Source: JBOGFI01 sp050743365
Lineage (GTDB): Bacteria; Actinomycetota; Acidimicrobiia; IMCC26256; JACDBD01
Assembly (NCBI GenBank): GCA_050743365.1
Contig: JBOGFI010000020.1
Span: 1 to 16,973, forward strand
DNA length: 16,973 bases
Direction: 5' to 3'
Below the pieces are notes generated by a model that was not told the origin of the DNA, made no database searches, and worked only from the letters and a program-made list of their open reading frames with translations. Positions 1 through 7,923 of the stretch are shown one piece after another (position 1 is the first letter of the stretch; the number at the start of each line of letters is the position of its first letter). The translations under genes were made by a program, and so were the position numbers.

Positions 1-240
1 GGGACGACTCTTCATTCCAGCGTGGCCGGCTCCACACCCCGACGGCCGGCTCTTCGGATGAGCCACTCCCGGGCCCGACCCAACGCTAGAACCCGCACCG
101 CCCCGACGAAAACGAAGAGCTCGTCGCCCACCCCAACACCAAGCACACAGCGGTCTTGACAACAAAGAGGAATTCGTTCTGGCGCCGTGAAACCGGTAGC
201 GATGCCGATGTTCTGTGCGGTGTTCGGGAGCAGGAATGCG
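1..240. other. Non-coding flank downstream of the polymerase gene
   Basis: I see no convincing gene here. The open frames that cross it have no recognisable domain and an odd arginine/serine-rich composition. There is a small hairpin at 48-64 (GGCTC, 7-base loop, GAGCC), and GGCCGGCTC occurs twice, at 24-32 and 44-52. Neither is followed by a T-run, so I do not call a terminator. A TTGACA at 156-161 has no matching -10 box 16-18 bases further on. Part of the stretch (about 105-180) is less GC-rich than the rest of the window. Confidence 0.5.
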
Positions 241-1200
241 CTAGCCGCGACGGGTGCGGGCTCGGCGCTTGCCCTCGTGCATGGCCTGCACCCGAGCGAC
301 CGGGATGGCGCGGCCCTCCTCGATGAGGTCTGCGCTCAGCTGCTGCGGAGCGGGCATCTGCGCGGCCCACGGGTCGCGGTCTCCAAGGTGTCGCAGCGCC
401 GTGTGCACGGTGAAGTCCGCCGGCGTGATGTCATCGAGATCATCCCAGCCGACCGGGAAGGACACGGGCACGCCCGGTCGGACTCGCGGGCTGTAGGCAG
501 CAATCACTGTGGCCCCGCCGACCCGCGTCGAGTCGACGAACACCTTGCCGCCACGGTCCTCCTTCATGAACGCCGTCGTGGCGATCTGGGGATCGAGACG
601 CTCCGCCCGCGCCGCGATGGCTCGGGTGGCGGCGGCCGTGTCCTCCGGTGGCGCCTGGTCGTCGATCGGGACGACCACGTGCACACCCTTGGCCCCGCTG
701 GTCTTGACCGCGCCTTCCAGCCCAACCTCGACGAGCGCGTGGCGGACCAATTGGGCCGCCCGGACGGCCATCGAGAAGGCGTCGGCGTCGGGCGGGTCGA
801 GGTCGAGCACAAGATGGGTGATGCGGTCAGGACGGTCGGCCCGCACCAAGGTCGGGTGGTACTCCACGGCGCGCTGGTTGGCGAACCAGAGGAGCGTGCG
901 GCGGTCGTTGCACAGCGCGTAGGTCACGTCTCGCTTCGAGGTCTCCGCCCAAAACCGCACCGTGCGCACCCACGCGGGGGTGTACTTCGGGACGTTCTTC
1001 TGCATGAAGGCTTCTTGACCGCGGTGGACCCGGATCACCGACAGCGGCCGGTCCTCCAGCTCAGGGATGATCCGGTCGCGAACCCCGTCCAGGTAGTCCA
1101 CCAGGTCCCGCTTGGTCGCGTCCGCGCCGTCGAAGAGCGGCTGGTCGAGGTTGGTCAGCGACACCCCGTCCCGTGATTCGTCGCCGCTGGTACCGCTCAT
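241..1200 (-). CDS. LigD-type non-homologous end-joining polymerase domain protein (stand-alone)
   Basis: The 319-residue product matches the polymerase/primase domain of bacterial LigD (archaeo-eukaryotic primase fold), which adds nucleotides at DNA breaks during Ku-dependent end joining. Visible motifs: the metal-binding pair in LVLDLDPPD (D133, D135), SGAKGVHV (168-175, H174), and a third acidic residue in FVDST (D223), followed by AAYSPRVRPGVPVS, typical of the family. No ligase or nuclease domain is attached, so this is a stand-alone PolDom like those of many actinobacteria. No Ku gene is in the window. I chose ATG at 1200 because family similarity begins just after it and a TAGCGT box lies 8 bases upstream. 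The frame stays open to 1299, but that extension looks non-native. Function is known for the family; the role here is inferred. Confidence 0.9.
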   Translation of the reverse strand: MSGTSGDESRDGVSLTNLDQPLFDGADATKRDLVDYLDGVRDRIIPELEDRPLSVIRVHRGQEAFMQKNVPKYTPAWVRTVRFWAETSKRDVTYALCNDRRTLLWFANQRAVEYHPTLVRADRPDRITHLVLDLDPPDADAFSMAVRAAQLVRHALVEVGLEGAVKTSGAKGVHVVVPIDDQAPPEDTAAATRAIAARAERLDPQIATTAFMKEDRGGKVFVDSTRVGGATVIAAYSPRVRPGVPVSFPVGWDDLDDITPADFTVHTALRHLGDRDPWAAQMPAPQQLSADLIEEGRAIPVARVQAMHEGKRRARTRRG

Positions 1201-1208
1201 CAAAGGAG

Positions 1209-1214
1209 ACGCTA
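1209..1214 (-). promoter_or_regulatory. Putative -10 box (TAGCGT) for a leaderless polymerase mRNA
   Basis: On the minus strand TAGCGT is followed by 8 bases and then the ATG at 1200. There is no purine-rich Shine-Dalgarno sequence between them (the bases read CTCCTTTG). A start point about 7 bases after the -10 box would put the mRNA 5' end at the start codon. No good -35 was found. Confidence 0.4.
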
Positions 1215-1265
1215 GCGACAGATCTCTGCGGCGATAGCGAATCCGCAGTTCGGAGGTACCGTCGT

Positions 1266-1691
1266 TCAGCTTCGGTGAGTGGTGCCGGCCGAAGCCCACG
1301 CCGCGACGAGACCGAGCGCAACTCGCACGTCATGCCAGCGGACCCATCGATCGAGGTCGGCAGGCTCCACCGGATCGGGACCCGCAAAACGGGCGTTCAG
1401 CGGCTCATTGACGGCCATGGTCACGACTCCGACACCGACTGCGGCGGCCGCGGCCAATGCGGCGCGGCCTCGACGGCTGATGAGCGCGTTGACGGTCGTG
1501 GTGGCCGCTGCTGCGGCCCCGAGCGGCACCATCAGTGCCCGCAAGCGGGGCGCGTTGTCCACAAACCAAGGCTTGAACTCGGACGTCGCGCCGCGCCGCC
1601 AGAACGGCACGAGCGCGAGACGGATGAGCGTCATCGCGCCGGCCAGCGCTCCCGTCGTCACCGCACTTGCCGTGCCGACCTTCCTCGCCAT
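1266..1691 (-). CDS. DUF1772-type small integral membrane protein
   Basis: The 141-residue product has four hydrophobic segments at about residues 5-25, 45-65, 75-95 and 118-135. It carries the DUF1772 (anthrone oxygenase-like) pattern: an NEPLN-type motif at the end of the third helix, then an RWVRWHDVR-type motif before the fourth. Bacterial members are mostly uncharacterised. A few fungal relatives act in anthrone oxidation, so an enzymatic role is possible but not shown. The start is the ATG at 1691, preceded by GGAAAG about 8 bases upstream; an in-frame ATG at 1715 is the alternative. The gene lies 65 bases upstream of the polymerase gene on the same strand and 106 bases downstream of the MDMPI-like gene. 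It could be co-transcribed with either. Confidence 0.65.
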   Translation of the reverse strand: MARKVGTASAVTTGALAGAMTLIRLALVPFWRRGATSEFKPWFVDNAPRLRALMVPLGAAAAATTTVNALISRRGRAALAAAAAVGVGVVTMAVNEPLNARFAGPDPVEPADLDRWVRWHDVRVALGLVAAWASAGTTHRS

Positions 1692-1797
1692 GACCTCATC
1701 TTTCCACCGCGGCATCCCACTGTCACCGGGCAACGGACGTGCCGAAACGCGCTCGTCGAGCCAGATGACGCTGTCGGCTACGACGAGGTCGTCTCGG

Positions 1798-2529
1798 TCA
1801 GAGGGGCAGAGGGTGGCGGAGGACACCGGTGCCGGGCAGGCGACCGGACAGGGTGCGGATGAAGTCGAAGGCGTCGATGTCGACGCGCTCGCCGTTTGTG
1901 CCGTGGCTGAACTTGCCGCCGGCCGGGCCCTCGAGCACGAGCTCGAAGGGCTCGCCATGGAGGGCCGCCCATTCGGCGACGATGTCGGCGACGAGCCGGC
2001 CGTCGTGGTCGGCGGTCGCGTGCATCGTGCGGTCGGTCACGGCGCAGATGTCGATGCGGTGGGCCCACACGTCGCGGGTGAAGCCCACGTCGAGCAGGTA
2101 CTTCAGTGGCGCCCAGCCGATGGGCGGCCCGAACGGGATCGGCAGGTAGCGCATGGGCGGAGGCGTCCGCCAGCGGCCCTTGACCGCCTTCGGCCCGATG
2201 GCGGCCAGCTGCGCGACGAGCTCGTCGTTCGAGAGATGCGAGCGCTCACGGATCTGCAGCTCGTTCAGACCGTCGACCCAGTGGTGTGAGTCGATCTCCT
2301 TGTTGAGGGGCATCCCCCGCCGCAGCTGGTGCAGGAACTCTGGGACTGAGGCTTGCGCGTCGGCTGAGCCGAGCACGTGCAGCGCCATCTTGCGAACATC
2401 CCAGCCCGTGCAGTCGGTGGGCCGCAACCAATCGTCGTCAGAGAGTGACTCCATCAGGTCGGCGAAGCGTCTGAACTCCTCTTCGGCGAGCACGCGTGCC
2501 TCGCGTCGTGATATCCGGGCTGCGATCAT
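1798..2529 (-). CDS. Maleylpyruvate isomerase (MDMPI)/DinB-family mycothiol-dependent enzyme homologue
   Basis: This 243-residue protein has the MDMPI N-terminal DinB-like four-helix bundle. The diagnostic stretch runs from about residue 20 to 55, with DDDWLRPTDCTGWDVRKMALHV (position 31 onward, quoted in part) holding the conserved Cys-x-Gly-Trp and the first metal-ligand histidine. Further histidines follow in HHWVDG and in the C-terminal half. Known members use mycothiol or a divalent metal for isomerisation or thiol transfer. The substrate here cannot be read from sequence. The start is ATG 2529: AAGGAG lies 7 bases upstream, and the ATG overlaps the TetR stop as ATGA (2526-2529). The two genes are therefore very likely translationally coupled and controlled by that regulator. 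Confidence 0.8.
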   Translation of the reverse strand: MIAARISRREARVLAEEEFRRFADLMESLSDDDWLRPTDCTGWDVRKMALHVLGSADAQASVPEFLHQLRRGMPLNKEIDSHHWVDGLNELQIRERSHLSNDELVAQLAAIGPKAVKGRWRTPPPMRYLPIPFGPPIGWAPLKYLLDVGFTRDVWAHRIDICAVTDRTMHATADHDGRLVADIVAEWAALHGEPFELVLEGPAGGKFSHGTNGERVDIDAFDFIRTLSGRLPGTGVLRHPLPL

Positions 2530-3107
2530 GACGTTCTCCTTCGGTCGGCATCGTCGAGGTACAGGTCGATGAGACGGTCGAGGTGGCGGACCCATCGGTT
2601 CCCGCCGGGGTCGTTGCTCATCTGCGCGTTGACCAGGCCCGCGATCATGGCGACGAAGCAGTCGACGTCACCCTGATCTTCAATCCCCGCGCCGCGCAAT
2701 AGCTCGACCGCGCGGTCGAGCACCTTCTGTGCGTGCACGTACGACTCCGGGGACGGCTCGAACACCGGGATCGGCCGCTGGAAGAGCAACAGGTAGCGGG
2801 CTGCGTCCTCGAGCACGAACTTCACAAACGCCCGCATGAACGCCTTCACCGCAGCTCGCGGGTCGCGCGGCATTCTCACCGACTCGAGTCGCTCGAGCAG
2901 CTGGCGGTTGCCGTCGGCGAACATCGCGTCGAACAACGCGTTCTTCGAGTCGAAGTAGGCGTAGAGCGACGGTTGGCGTATGCCGATCTCCCGGGCCAGC
3001 GCGTGGAGCGTCACACCACCGATGCCCTCCGTGCGGGCCAGCTCCCAGGCGGTGTCGACGATCGATGCCACCTTCGCCGCTCGTCGTTCTGCCACTGTCC
3101 CTATCAC
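2526..3107 (-). CDS. TetR-family transcriptional regulator with tetO-like operators
   Basis: The product is 193 residues. An N-terminal helix-turn-helix spans about residues 14-60, with recognition helix region IRQPSLYAYF (43-52). This resembles classical TetR, whose VEQPTLYWH segment holds the DNA-contacting Gln-Pro-Thr and Tyr. The C-terminal half is a ligand-binding helical domain of the kind usual in actinobacterial TetR proteins (LLFQRPIPVFEPSPESY at about 107-123). It does not look like the tetracycline-binding domain. The start is GTG 3107, with no Shine-Dalgarno sequence and a -10 box 8 bases upstream, so the mRNA may be leaderless. GTG 3095 is an alternative. Two palindromic operators overlap its own promoter, so autoregulation is likely. 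The downstream partner is the MDMPI-like gene, coupled by a 4-base overlap. Confidence 0.9.
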   Translation of the reverse strand: MIGTVAERRAAKVASIVDTAWELARTEGIGGVTLHALAREIGIRQPSLYAYFDSKNALFDAMFADGNRQLLERLESVRMPRDPRAAVKAFMRAFVKFVLEDAARYLLLFQRPIPVFEPSPESYVHAQKVLDRAVELLRGAGIEDQGDVDCFVAMIAGLVNAQMSNDPGGNRWVRHLDRLIDLYLDDADRRRTS

Positions 3108-3116
3108 TGATAGATA
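3098..3116. promoter_or_regulatory. tetO-like operator, site 1
   Basis: The plus strand reads TCCCTATCACTGATAGATA, with a perfect CTATCA-N-TGATAG palindrome at 3101-3113. It matches the classical Tn10 tetO core TCCCTATCAGTGATAGAGA at 17 of 19 positions; one of the two differences is the central base. The site covers the predicted transcription start and the GTG start of the regulator gene. Confidence 0.75.
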
Positions 3117-3143
3117 GAATACCTATCAATGATAGGAAGTCAA
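3116..3143 (-). promoter_or_regulatory. Promoter of the TetR-family regulator operon
   Basis: On the minus strand a -35 box TTGACT (3143-3138) and a -10 box TATTCT (3121-3116) are separated by 16 bases. Operator site 2 fills exactly that spacer and site 1 covers the start region, so a bound repressor would block RNA polymerase. The GTG at 3107 begins 8 bases after the -10 box. Confidence 0.6.
3120..3138. promoter_or_regulatory. tetO-like operator, site 2
   Basis: CCTATCAATGATAGG (3122-3136) is a perfect 7-1-7 palindrome sharing the CTATCA-N-TGATAG core with site 1. The two centres (3107 and 3129) are 22 bases apart, about two helical turns, so two dimers could bind on the same DNA face. It lies between the -35 and -10 boxes. 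Confidence 0.7.
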
Positions 3144-3149
3144 GGGGCT

Positions 3150-4591
3150 TCAGGCCGACACCCGCGGTCGCCGGTCGGCCCACGGCTTCGCCTGCTCGAG
3201 CTGCGATGCCAACCGGATGAGCACGTCCTCGCGTCCGTAGGCGGCGACGAGCTGCACGCCGATCGGCAGGCCGTCGTCGTTCCAGTGCAATGGGAGCGAC
3301 ACCGCGGGCTGGCCGGTGACGTTGAACGGGGCCGTGAAGCTGGTCAGCCCGCCCAGGCGCATGAGCACGCCGAACTGGTCGGGTGCCGACGCGCTCAGCT
3401 CGCCCAGCGGTACCGGCGGCTCGGGGATCGTCGGCGTCACGAGCACGTCGTTGCCCTCGGCCCACCACGCCGCGACGCCCCGCGACCACGAGTGCAGACC
3501 CTCGATCGCACCCAGGTACTGCGCGGCGGTGATGGCCGCGCCCATCTCCGCGCTCATCGCATTCAGCGGCTCGAGCTCGTCAAGAGCGATGGTGCGACCG
3601 AGGCGGGCGCTCCAGCGATCGAGCTCCCTCGCGACGATGGTGGAGAAGACAAGCGCGAAGTTGGCGCCGAGCTCCGGACCGTCGAGGCCGCCGGCGGTCT
3701 CGGGCTCAACGACGTGCCCGAGCGACTCGAGCAGCTTGGCGGTGGCCTCGACCGCGGCCACACAGTCGGGGTGGGCGCCCGGCCCGCCGCTCGTGCCCTG
3801 GGTTCGGAGGCCGATGCGGAGCTCGCCCGGGTCGCGACCGACCTCGTCCGCGTAGGGCCGGGCGGGTGCCGGCGCAGTGTAGGGGTCACCGGGCGCGGGG
3901 CCGTGCACTGCGTCGAGCACCGCCGCGCTGTCACGCACCGTGCGGGTGAGCACGTGCTCGTGCGTGAGCGGCCCCCAGTACTCGCCGTGATCGGGCGCAA
4001 GGGTCGTGCGGCCCCGGGTGGGCTTGAGCCCGACGAGCCCGCAGGCGCTGCTCGGGAACCGGATCGAGCCGCCCATGTCGTTGCCGTGCGCCACCGGCAC
4101 CATCCCCGAAGCGACCGCGGCCGCCGAGCCGCCGCTCGACCCGCCGGTCGAGCGGCTGGTGTCCCACGGGTTGCGGGTCGGCCCGTAGGCGACGGGCTCC
4201 GTGGTCACGCTGGTCGCCAGCTCGGGGAGGTTGGTCTTGCCGCAGATCACGAAACCGGCCGCGCGGTAGCGGCGGGCGAGCTCGGTGTCGTCCTCCTCGT
4301 GCCAGTCGAGGTCCTTGAGCACCTGCATGCCCTGGTGGAACGGGTCGCCGGCGGTGTGGCACACGCCGTCCTTCACGAGGAAGGGCACACCCCGGAACGG
4401 CCCGTCGGGCAGCTTCGGGTCGGCGGCGGCCGCGGCGGCCTTGTCGTCGAGCCGGTGGATCACGGCGTTGAGCTCGGGGTCGAGCTTGTCGATGCGGGCG
4501 ATCGCCGCCTCCACCAGCTCGGCCGGCGTGGCCTCGCCCCTCCGCACCAGGTCGGCCTGAGCGGTGGCGTCCATCCAGGCGAAGTCGTCGT

Positions 4592-4595
<4 letters not shown>
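3150..4595 (-). CDS. Amidase-signature family hydrolase
   Basis: The 481-residue protein belongs to the amidase signature (AS) family, which hydrolyses C-N amide bonds with a Ser-cisSer-Lys triad. Counting from ATG 4595, the lysine lies in FLVKDG (K75), the bridging serine in STGGSSGG (S153) and the nucleophile in GNDMGGSIRFP (S177). The 24-residue distance between the two serines is the family standard. The glycine/serine-rich loop and the C-terminal GLPIGVQLVA element are also present. Length is normal, and I see no signal peptide, so it is probably cytosolic. The substrate is not predictable. The start is ATG 4595, behind a GGAGG 5 bases upstream; GTG 4607 is the alternative. The ATG overlaps the ABC-F stop as ATGA (4592-4595), so the two genes form a coupled pair. 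Confidence 0.92.
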
Positions 4596-6313
<1,718 letters not shown>

Positions 6314-6424
6314 GCGGGGATCCCGGTTTGCCGGACGGAGAGGGCAGCAGCAGGGACCGGCGCCTCACATGCGAGGCACGCTACCGGCGGACGAGCGGGA
6401 TCGGCCACCGGTTTCAGCTCGGCG
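6314..6424 (-). promoter_or_regulatory. ABC-F leader with TAGCGT -10 box and start-stop mini-ORF
   Basis: On the minus strand TAGCGT (6383-6378) is followed by 7 bases and then ATG TGA (6370-6365), an AUG directly followed by a stop. That spacing equals the one seen before leaderless starts elsewhere in this window. The ATG sits inside a hairpin, GCCTC-GCATGT-GAGGC. A second stem, CCGG-CAAA-CCGG, lies 10-20 bases before the ABC-F ATG, and GGTCCC could pair with GGGATCC around it. Regulation by a leader is inferred from the known biology of ABC-F resistance genes. Confidence 0.35.
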
Positions 6425-7075
6425 TCAAAGAGCGCGTTCGAGCCGGGACACCAGGGTGTCGAGCAGATCGGGCGCGAACGGGAGTGAGCCCTCGGCGGTC
6501 TGGGTGCTGAAACCGACGATGCCCCGGCCCGCCCGCACGACGAACACGTCGTTGGTGACCGTCATCGAGGCGCTGGTGCCGGCGCCGGCGACGATCTCGA
6601 TCTCCAACCCAACGGCCTGGTCGCCGCCGGTGACGTCGAGCTCCGAGACGCCGACCTCGCCCGCGCCGGGCAGCGAGGCCGAGATCAGGGCATCGAAGCA
6701 GTCGAGGAGGTCGCCGGCAGCGTAGACGGCGAGGTACCGCTTGGCCGCCTTCGCACTCGGGAACACGAACACGACGCTCTCGACCGTGGTGGCCCGGAGC
6801 GGGTCATCGGGGTCGCTGAAGTTGGGGGACTCGGCGTGCGGGTGCTTGGCCGCCGCCTTGTTGGCGCGGTCGAAGGTCTTGCACTCGGGCACTCCCGTCT
6901 GGGTACCCACCTCCTCGCCGGTGTTCGACTCCCGCTTCCAGCCGTCGGGCACGTCCGACTGCTTGAGCACCGCCTTCTTGGCGATGGCCTCGTCCGCCTT
7001 GTCGCCGGCCGCCGCGGGTGACGCAACCAGACCCAGGGCGGCGGCGGAGGCGGCGACCGCGAGCAGCTTGCGCAT
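6425..7075 (-). CDS. Secreted protein of unknown function, paralogue A
   Basis: The 216-residue product begins with a clear signal peptide: positive start MRKL, hydrophobic core, and an Ala-x-Ala site with predicted cleavage after residue 23. No lipobox cysteine is present, so it should be exported and released or loosely wall-bound. The mature protein is acidic to neutral and has two cysteines (C65 in GVPEC, C126 in LLDC) that could form a disulfide. It has a VFVFPSAKAAKRYL segment and ends in LPFAPDLLDTLVSRLERAL. The layout loosely resembles extracellular sensor-type domains of mycobacterial PknH or lipoproteins, but I cannot assign a family. It is homologous along its length to the product of the gene at 7177-7842. 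The start is ATG 7075, with AAGGA about 7 bases upstream; ATG 7120 is possible but would break the signal peptide. Confidence 0.8.
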   Translation of the reverse strand: MRKLLAVAASAAALGLVASPAAAGDKADEAIAKKAVLKQSDVPDGWKRESNTGEEVGTQTGVPECKTFDRANKAAAKHPHAESPNFSDPDDPLRATTVESVVFVFPSAKAAKRYLAVYAAGDLLDCFDALISASLPGAGEVGVSELDVTGGDQAVGLEIEIVAGAGTSASMTVTNDVFVVRAGRGIVGFSTQTAEGSLPFAPDLLDTLVSRLERAL

Positions 7076-7108
7076 CGAGATTCCTTCGTCGGCAGTCGGG
7101 GTCGCAAA

Positions 7109-7114
7109 TAGCGT
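7109..7114 (+). promoter_or_regulatory. Putative -10 box before the dehydrogenase stub
   Basis: TAGCGT lies 7 bases before the ATG of the stub at 7122. The intact dehydrogenase gene has TAGCCT 9 bases before its ATG. The stub therefore seems to keep the promoter position of the full gene. Confidence 0.35.
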
Positions 7115-7121
7115 CGGCACG

Positions 7122-7178
7122 ATGAAGGCCTTGCTTTACGGCCTCAAGTCGGATCCTGCGCCCGAGCCGAGGAGGACT
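7122..7178 (+). pseudogene. 5' remnant of a zinc alcohol dehydrogenase gene
   Basis: This stretch encodes MKALLYGLKSDP, aligning with MRALLYGVRPDP, the first 12 residues of the dehydrogenase at 7924 (8 of 12 identical). The nucleotide match continues to CGAGGAGGAC (7167-7176; same string at 7971-7980) if one base is deleted in this copy. Similarity then stops abruptly at the 3' end of secreted paralogue B. The open frame runs on for 28 codons to 7205 with no further resemblance. The arrangement (secreted-protein gene divergent from a dehydrogenase start) repeats that at 7177-7926. I read it as the decayed remains of a duplicated dehydrogenase. A retained short peptide is a less likely alternative. 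Confidence 0.6.
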
Positions 7179-7842
7179 AGAGCGCCTCCTCGAGCCGATC
7201 GGTGACGGCCCGCAGCAGGTCGGGACCGATCGGGAGGGGCTCGTCGGCGTTCTCGGCCGCGAAGGTGACGATGCCCCGGCCGACCCGTACGACGACGACG
7301 TCGACCGCGAGCGTGAACGGCACGCCCTCGTTGTCGAACGTCAGGAGCGCGCTGTAGCCCACGCCGTCCGTGCCTGCACCTGCCACGTCGAGGTCAACCA
7401 GCTCGGCGTCGAGAATGTTCGGGATGACCTCAGCGCGACCTAGGAGGCAGTCGGCGGCCTCGTCGGCCTTGAACGGAGCCAGGTACCGCTTCGCCCCCTT
7501 GGCCTTGGGGAAGACGAACACCTCGTTGGACACGCTGGCGATGCCGTTGGGGTCGTCCCCGTCGTCGAACTGGGGCGAGTCGGCGTGCGGGGACTTGTCG
7601 CCTTTGTCCATGGCGGCCTCGATGTCCTCGCACTCGGGCACCCGGCCCTCGGCGGGATCGTCCTGGTCGGGATCGGCGCTCTCGTCGGCCTCCCAACTGT
7701 CGGGCAGGTCGGAGGCCCGGAGCAACGCCTGCTTGGCGAGGGCCTCGTCGTCGTTGGCTCCGGCGGCCGCCGGCGACCCTGCGAGCGCGACGGTGGTGGC
7801 GGCGACAGCTGTGACCACGACGGCTGCGAACCGACGGCGCAT
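7177..7842 (-). CDS. Secreted protein of unknown function, paralogue B
   Basis: The 221-residue product has an N-terminal signal peptide (MRRRF, then a hydrophobic Ala/Val core and SPAAAGA; cleavage near residue 27). The mature part is strongly acidic near its N-terminus (residues 51-65). It shares with paralogue A the pattern xPEC (C71), VFVFP(S/K)AKxAKRYL, a second cysteine after Asp (C132), VVRxGRGIV, and a C-terminal (F/I)xPDLL...RLE(R/E)AL. Function unknown; the two cysteines may pair. The start is ATG 7842, behind GGGAGAGG; GTG or ATG starts further upstream would precede the signal peptide. It is transcribed away from the zinc dehydrogenase gene, 81 bases separating the two starts, so the intergenic region is probably shared by both promoters. 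Confidence 0.8.
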   Translation of the reverse strand: MRRRFAAVVVTAVAATTVALAGSPAAAGANDDEALAKQALLRASDLPDSWEADESADPDQDDPAEGRVPECEDIEAAMDKGDKSPHADSPQFDDGDDPNGIASVSNEVFVFPKAKGAKRYLAPFKADEAADCLLGRAEVIPNILDAELVDLDVAGAGTDGVGYSALLTFDNEGVPFTLAVDVVVVRVGRGIVTFAAENADEPLPIGPDLLRAVTDRLEEAL

Positions 7843-7880
7843 GCCTCTCCCTATCTGCCTTCCTGGCAAAGGACCCAACG

Positions 7881-7898
7881 GTAGTCCTCGAGTAGTCC
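7881..7898. repeat. Direct repeat GTAGTCC x2, 11-base period
   Basis: GTAGTCC occurs at 7881-7887 and 7892-7898, separated by TCGA, one helical turn apart. It sits between the divergent starts of secreted paralogue B and the dehydrogenase, about where a -35 element or activator site would be for the dehydrogenase. A regulator site is possible but unproven. Confidence 0.3.
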
Positions 7899-7908
7899 GC
7901 GGCCCCGG

Positions 7909-7914
7909 TAGCCT
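7909..7914 (+). promoter_or_regulatory. Putative -10 box (TAGCCT) of the dehydrogenase gene
   Basis: TAGCCT is followed by 9 bases and the ATG at 7924. There is no Shine-Dalgarno sequence between them (CCCCTGCGC), so a leaderless mRNA is likely. No clear -35 box was found. Confidence 0.4.
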
Positions 7915-7923
7915 CCCCTGCGC

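Noticed and set aside
156..184. TTGACA at 156-161 as a promoter on the plus strand
   Set aside because: No -10-like hexamer at 16-18 bases distance and no gene on the plus strand downstream.
86..370. Small minus-strand frame at the left edge as a gene
   Set aside because: It overlaps the 3' end of the polymerase gene, has arginine/serine-rich composition, no ribosome binding site and no recognisable domain.
187..1176. Plus-strand frame of about 330 codons opposite the polymerase gene
   Set aside because: The minus-strand frame shows complete LigD polymerase motifs; the plus frame shows none.
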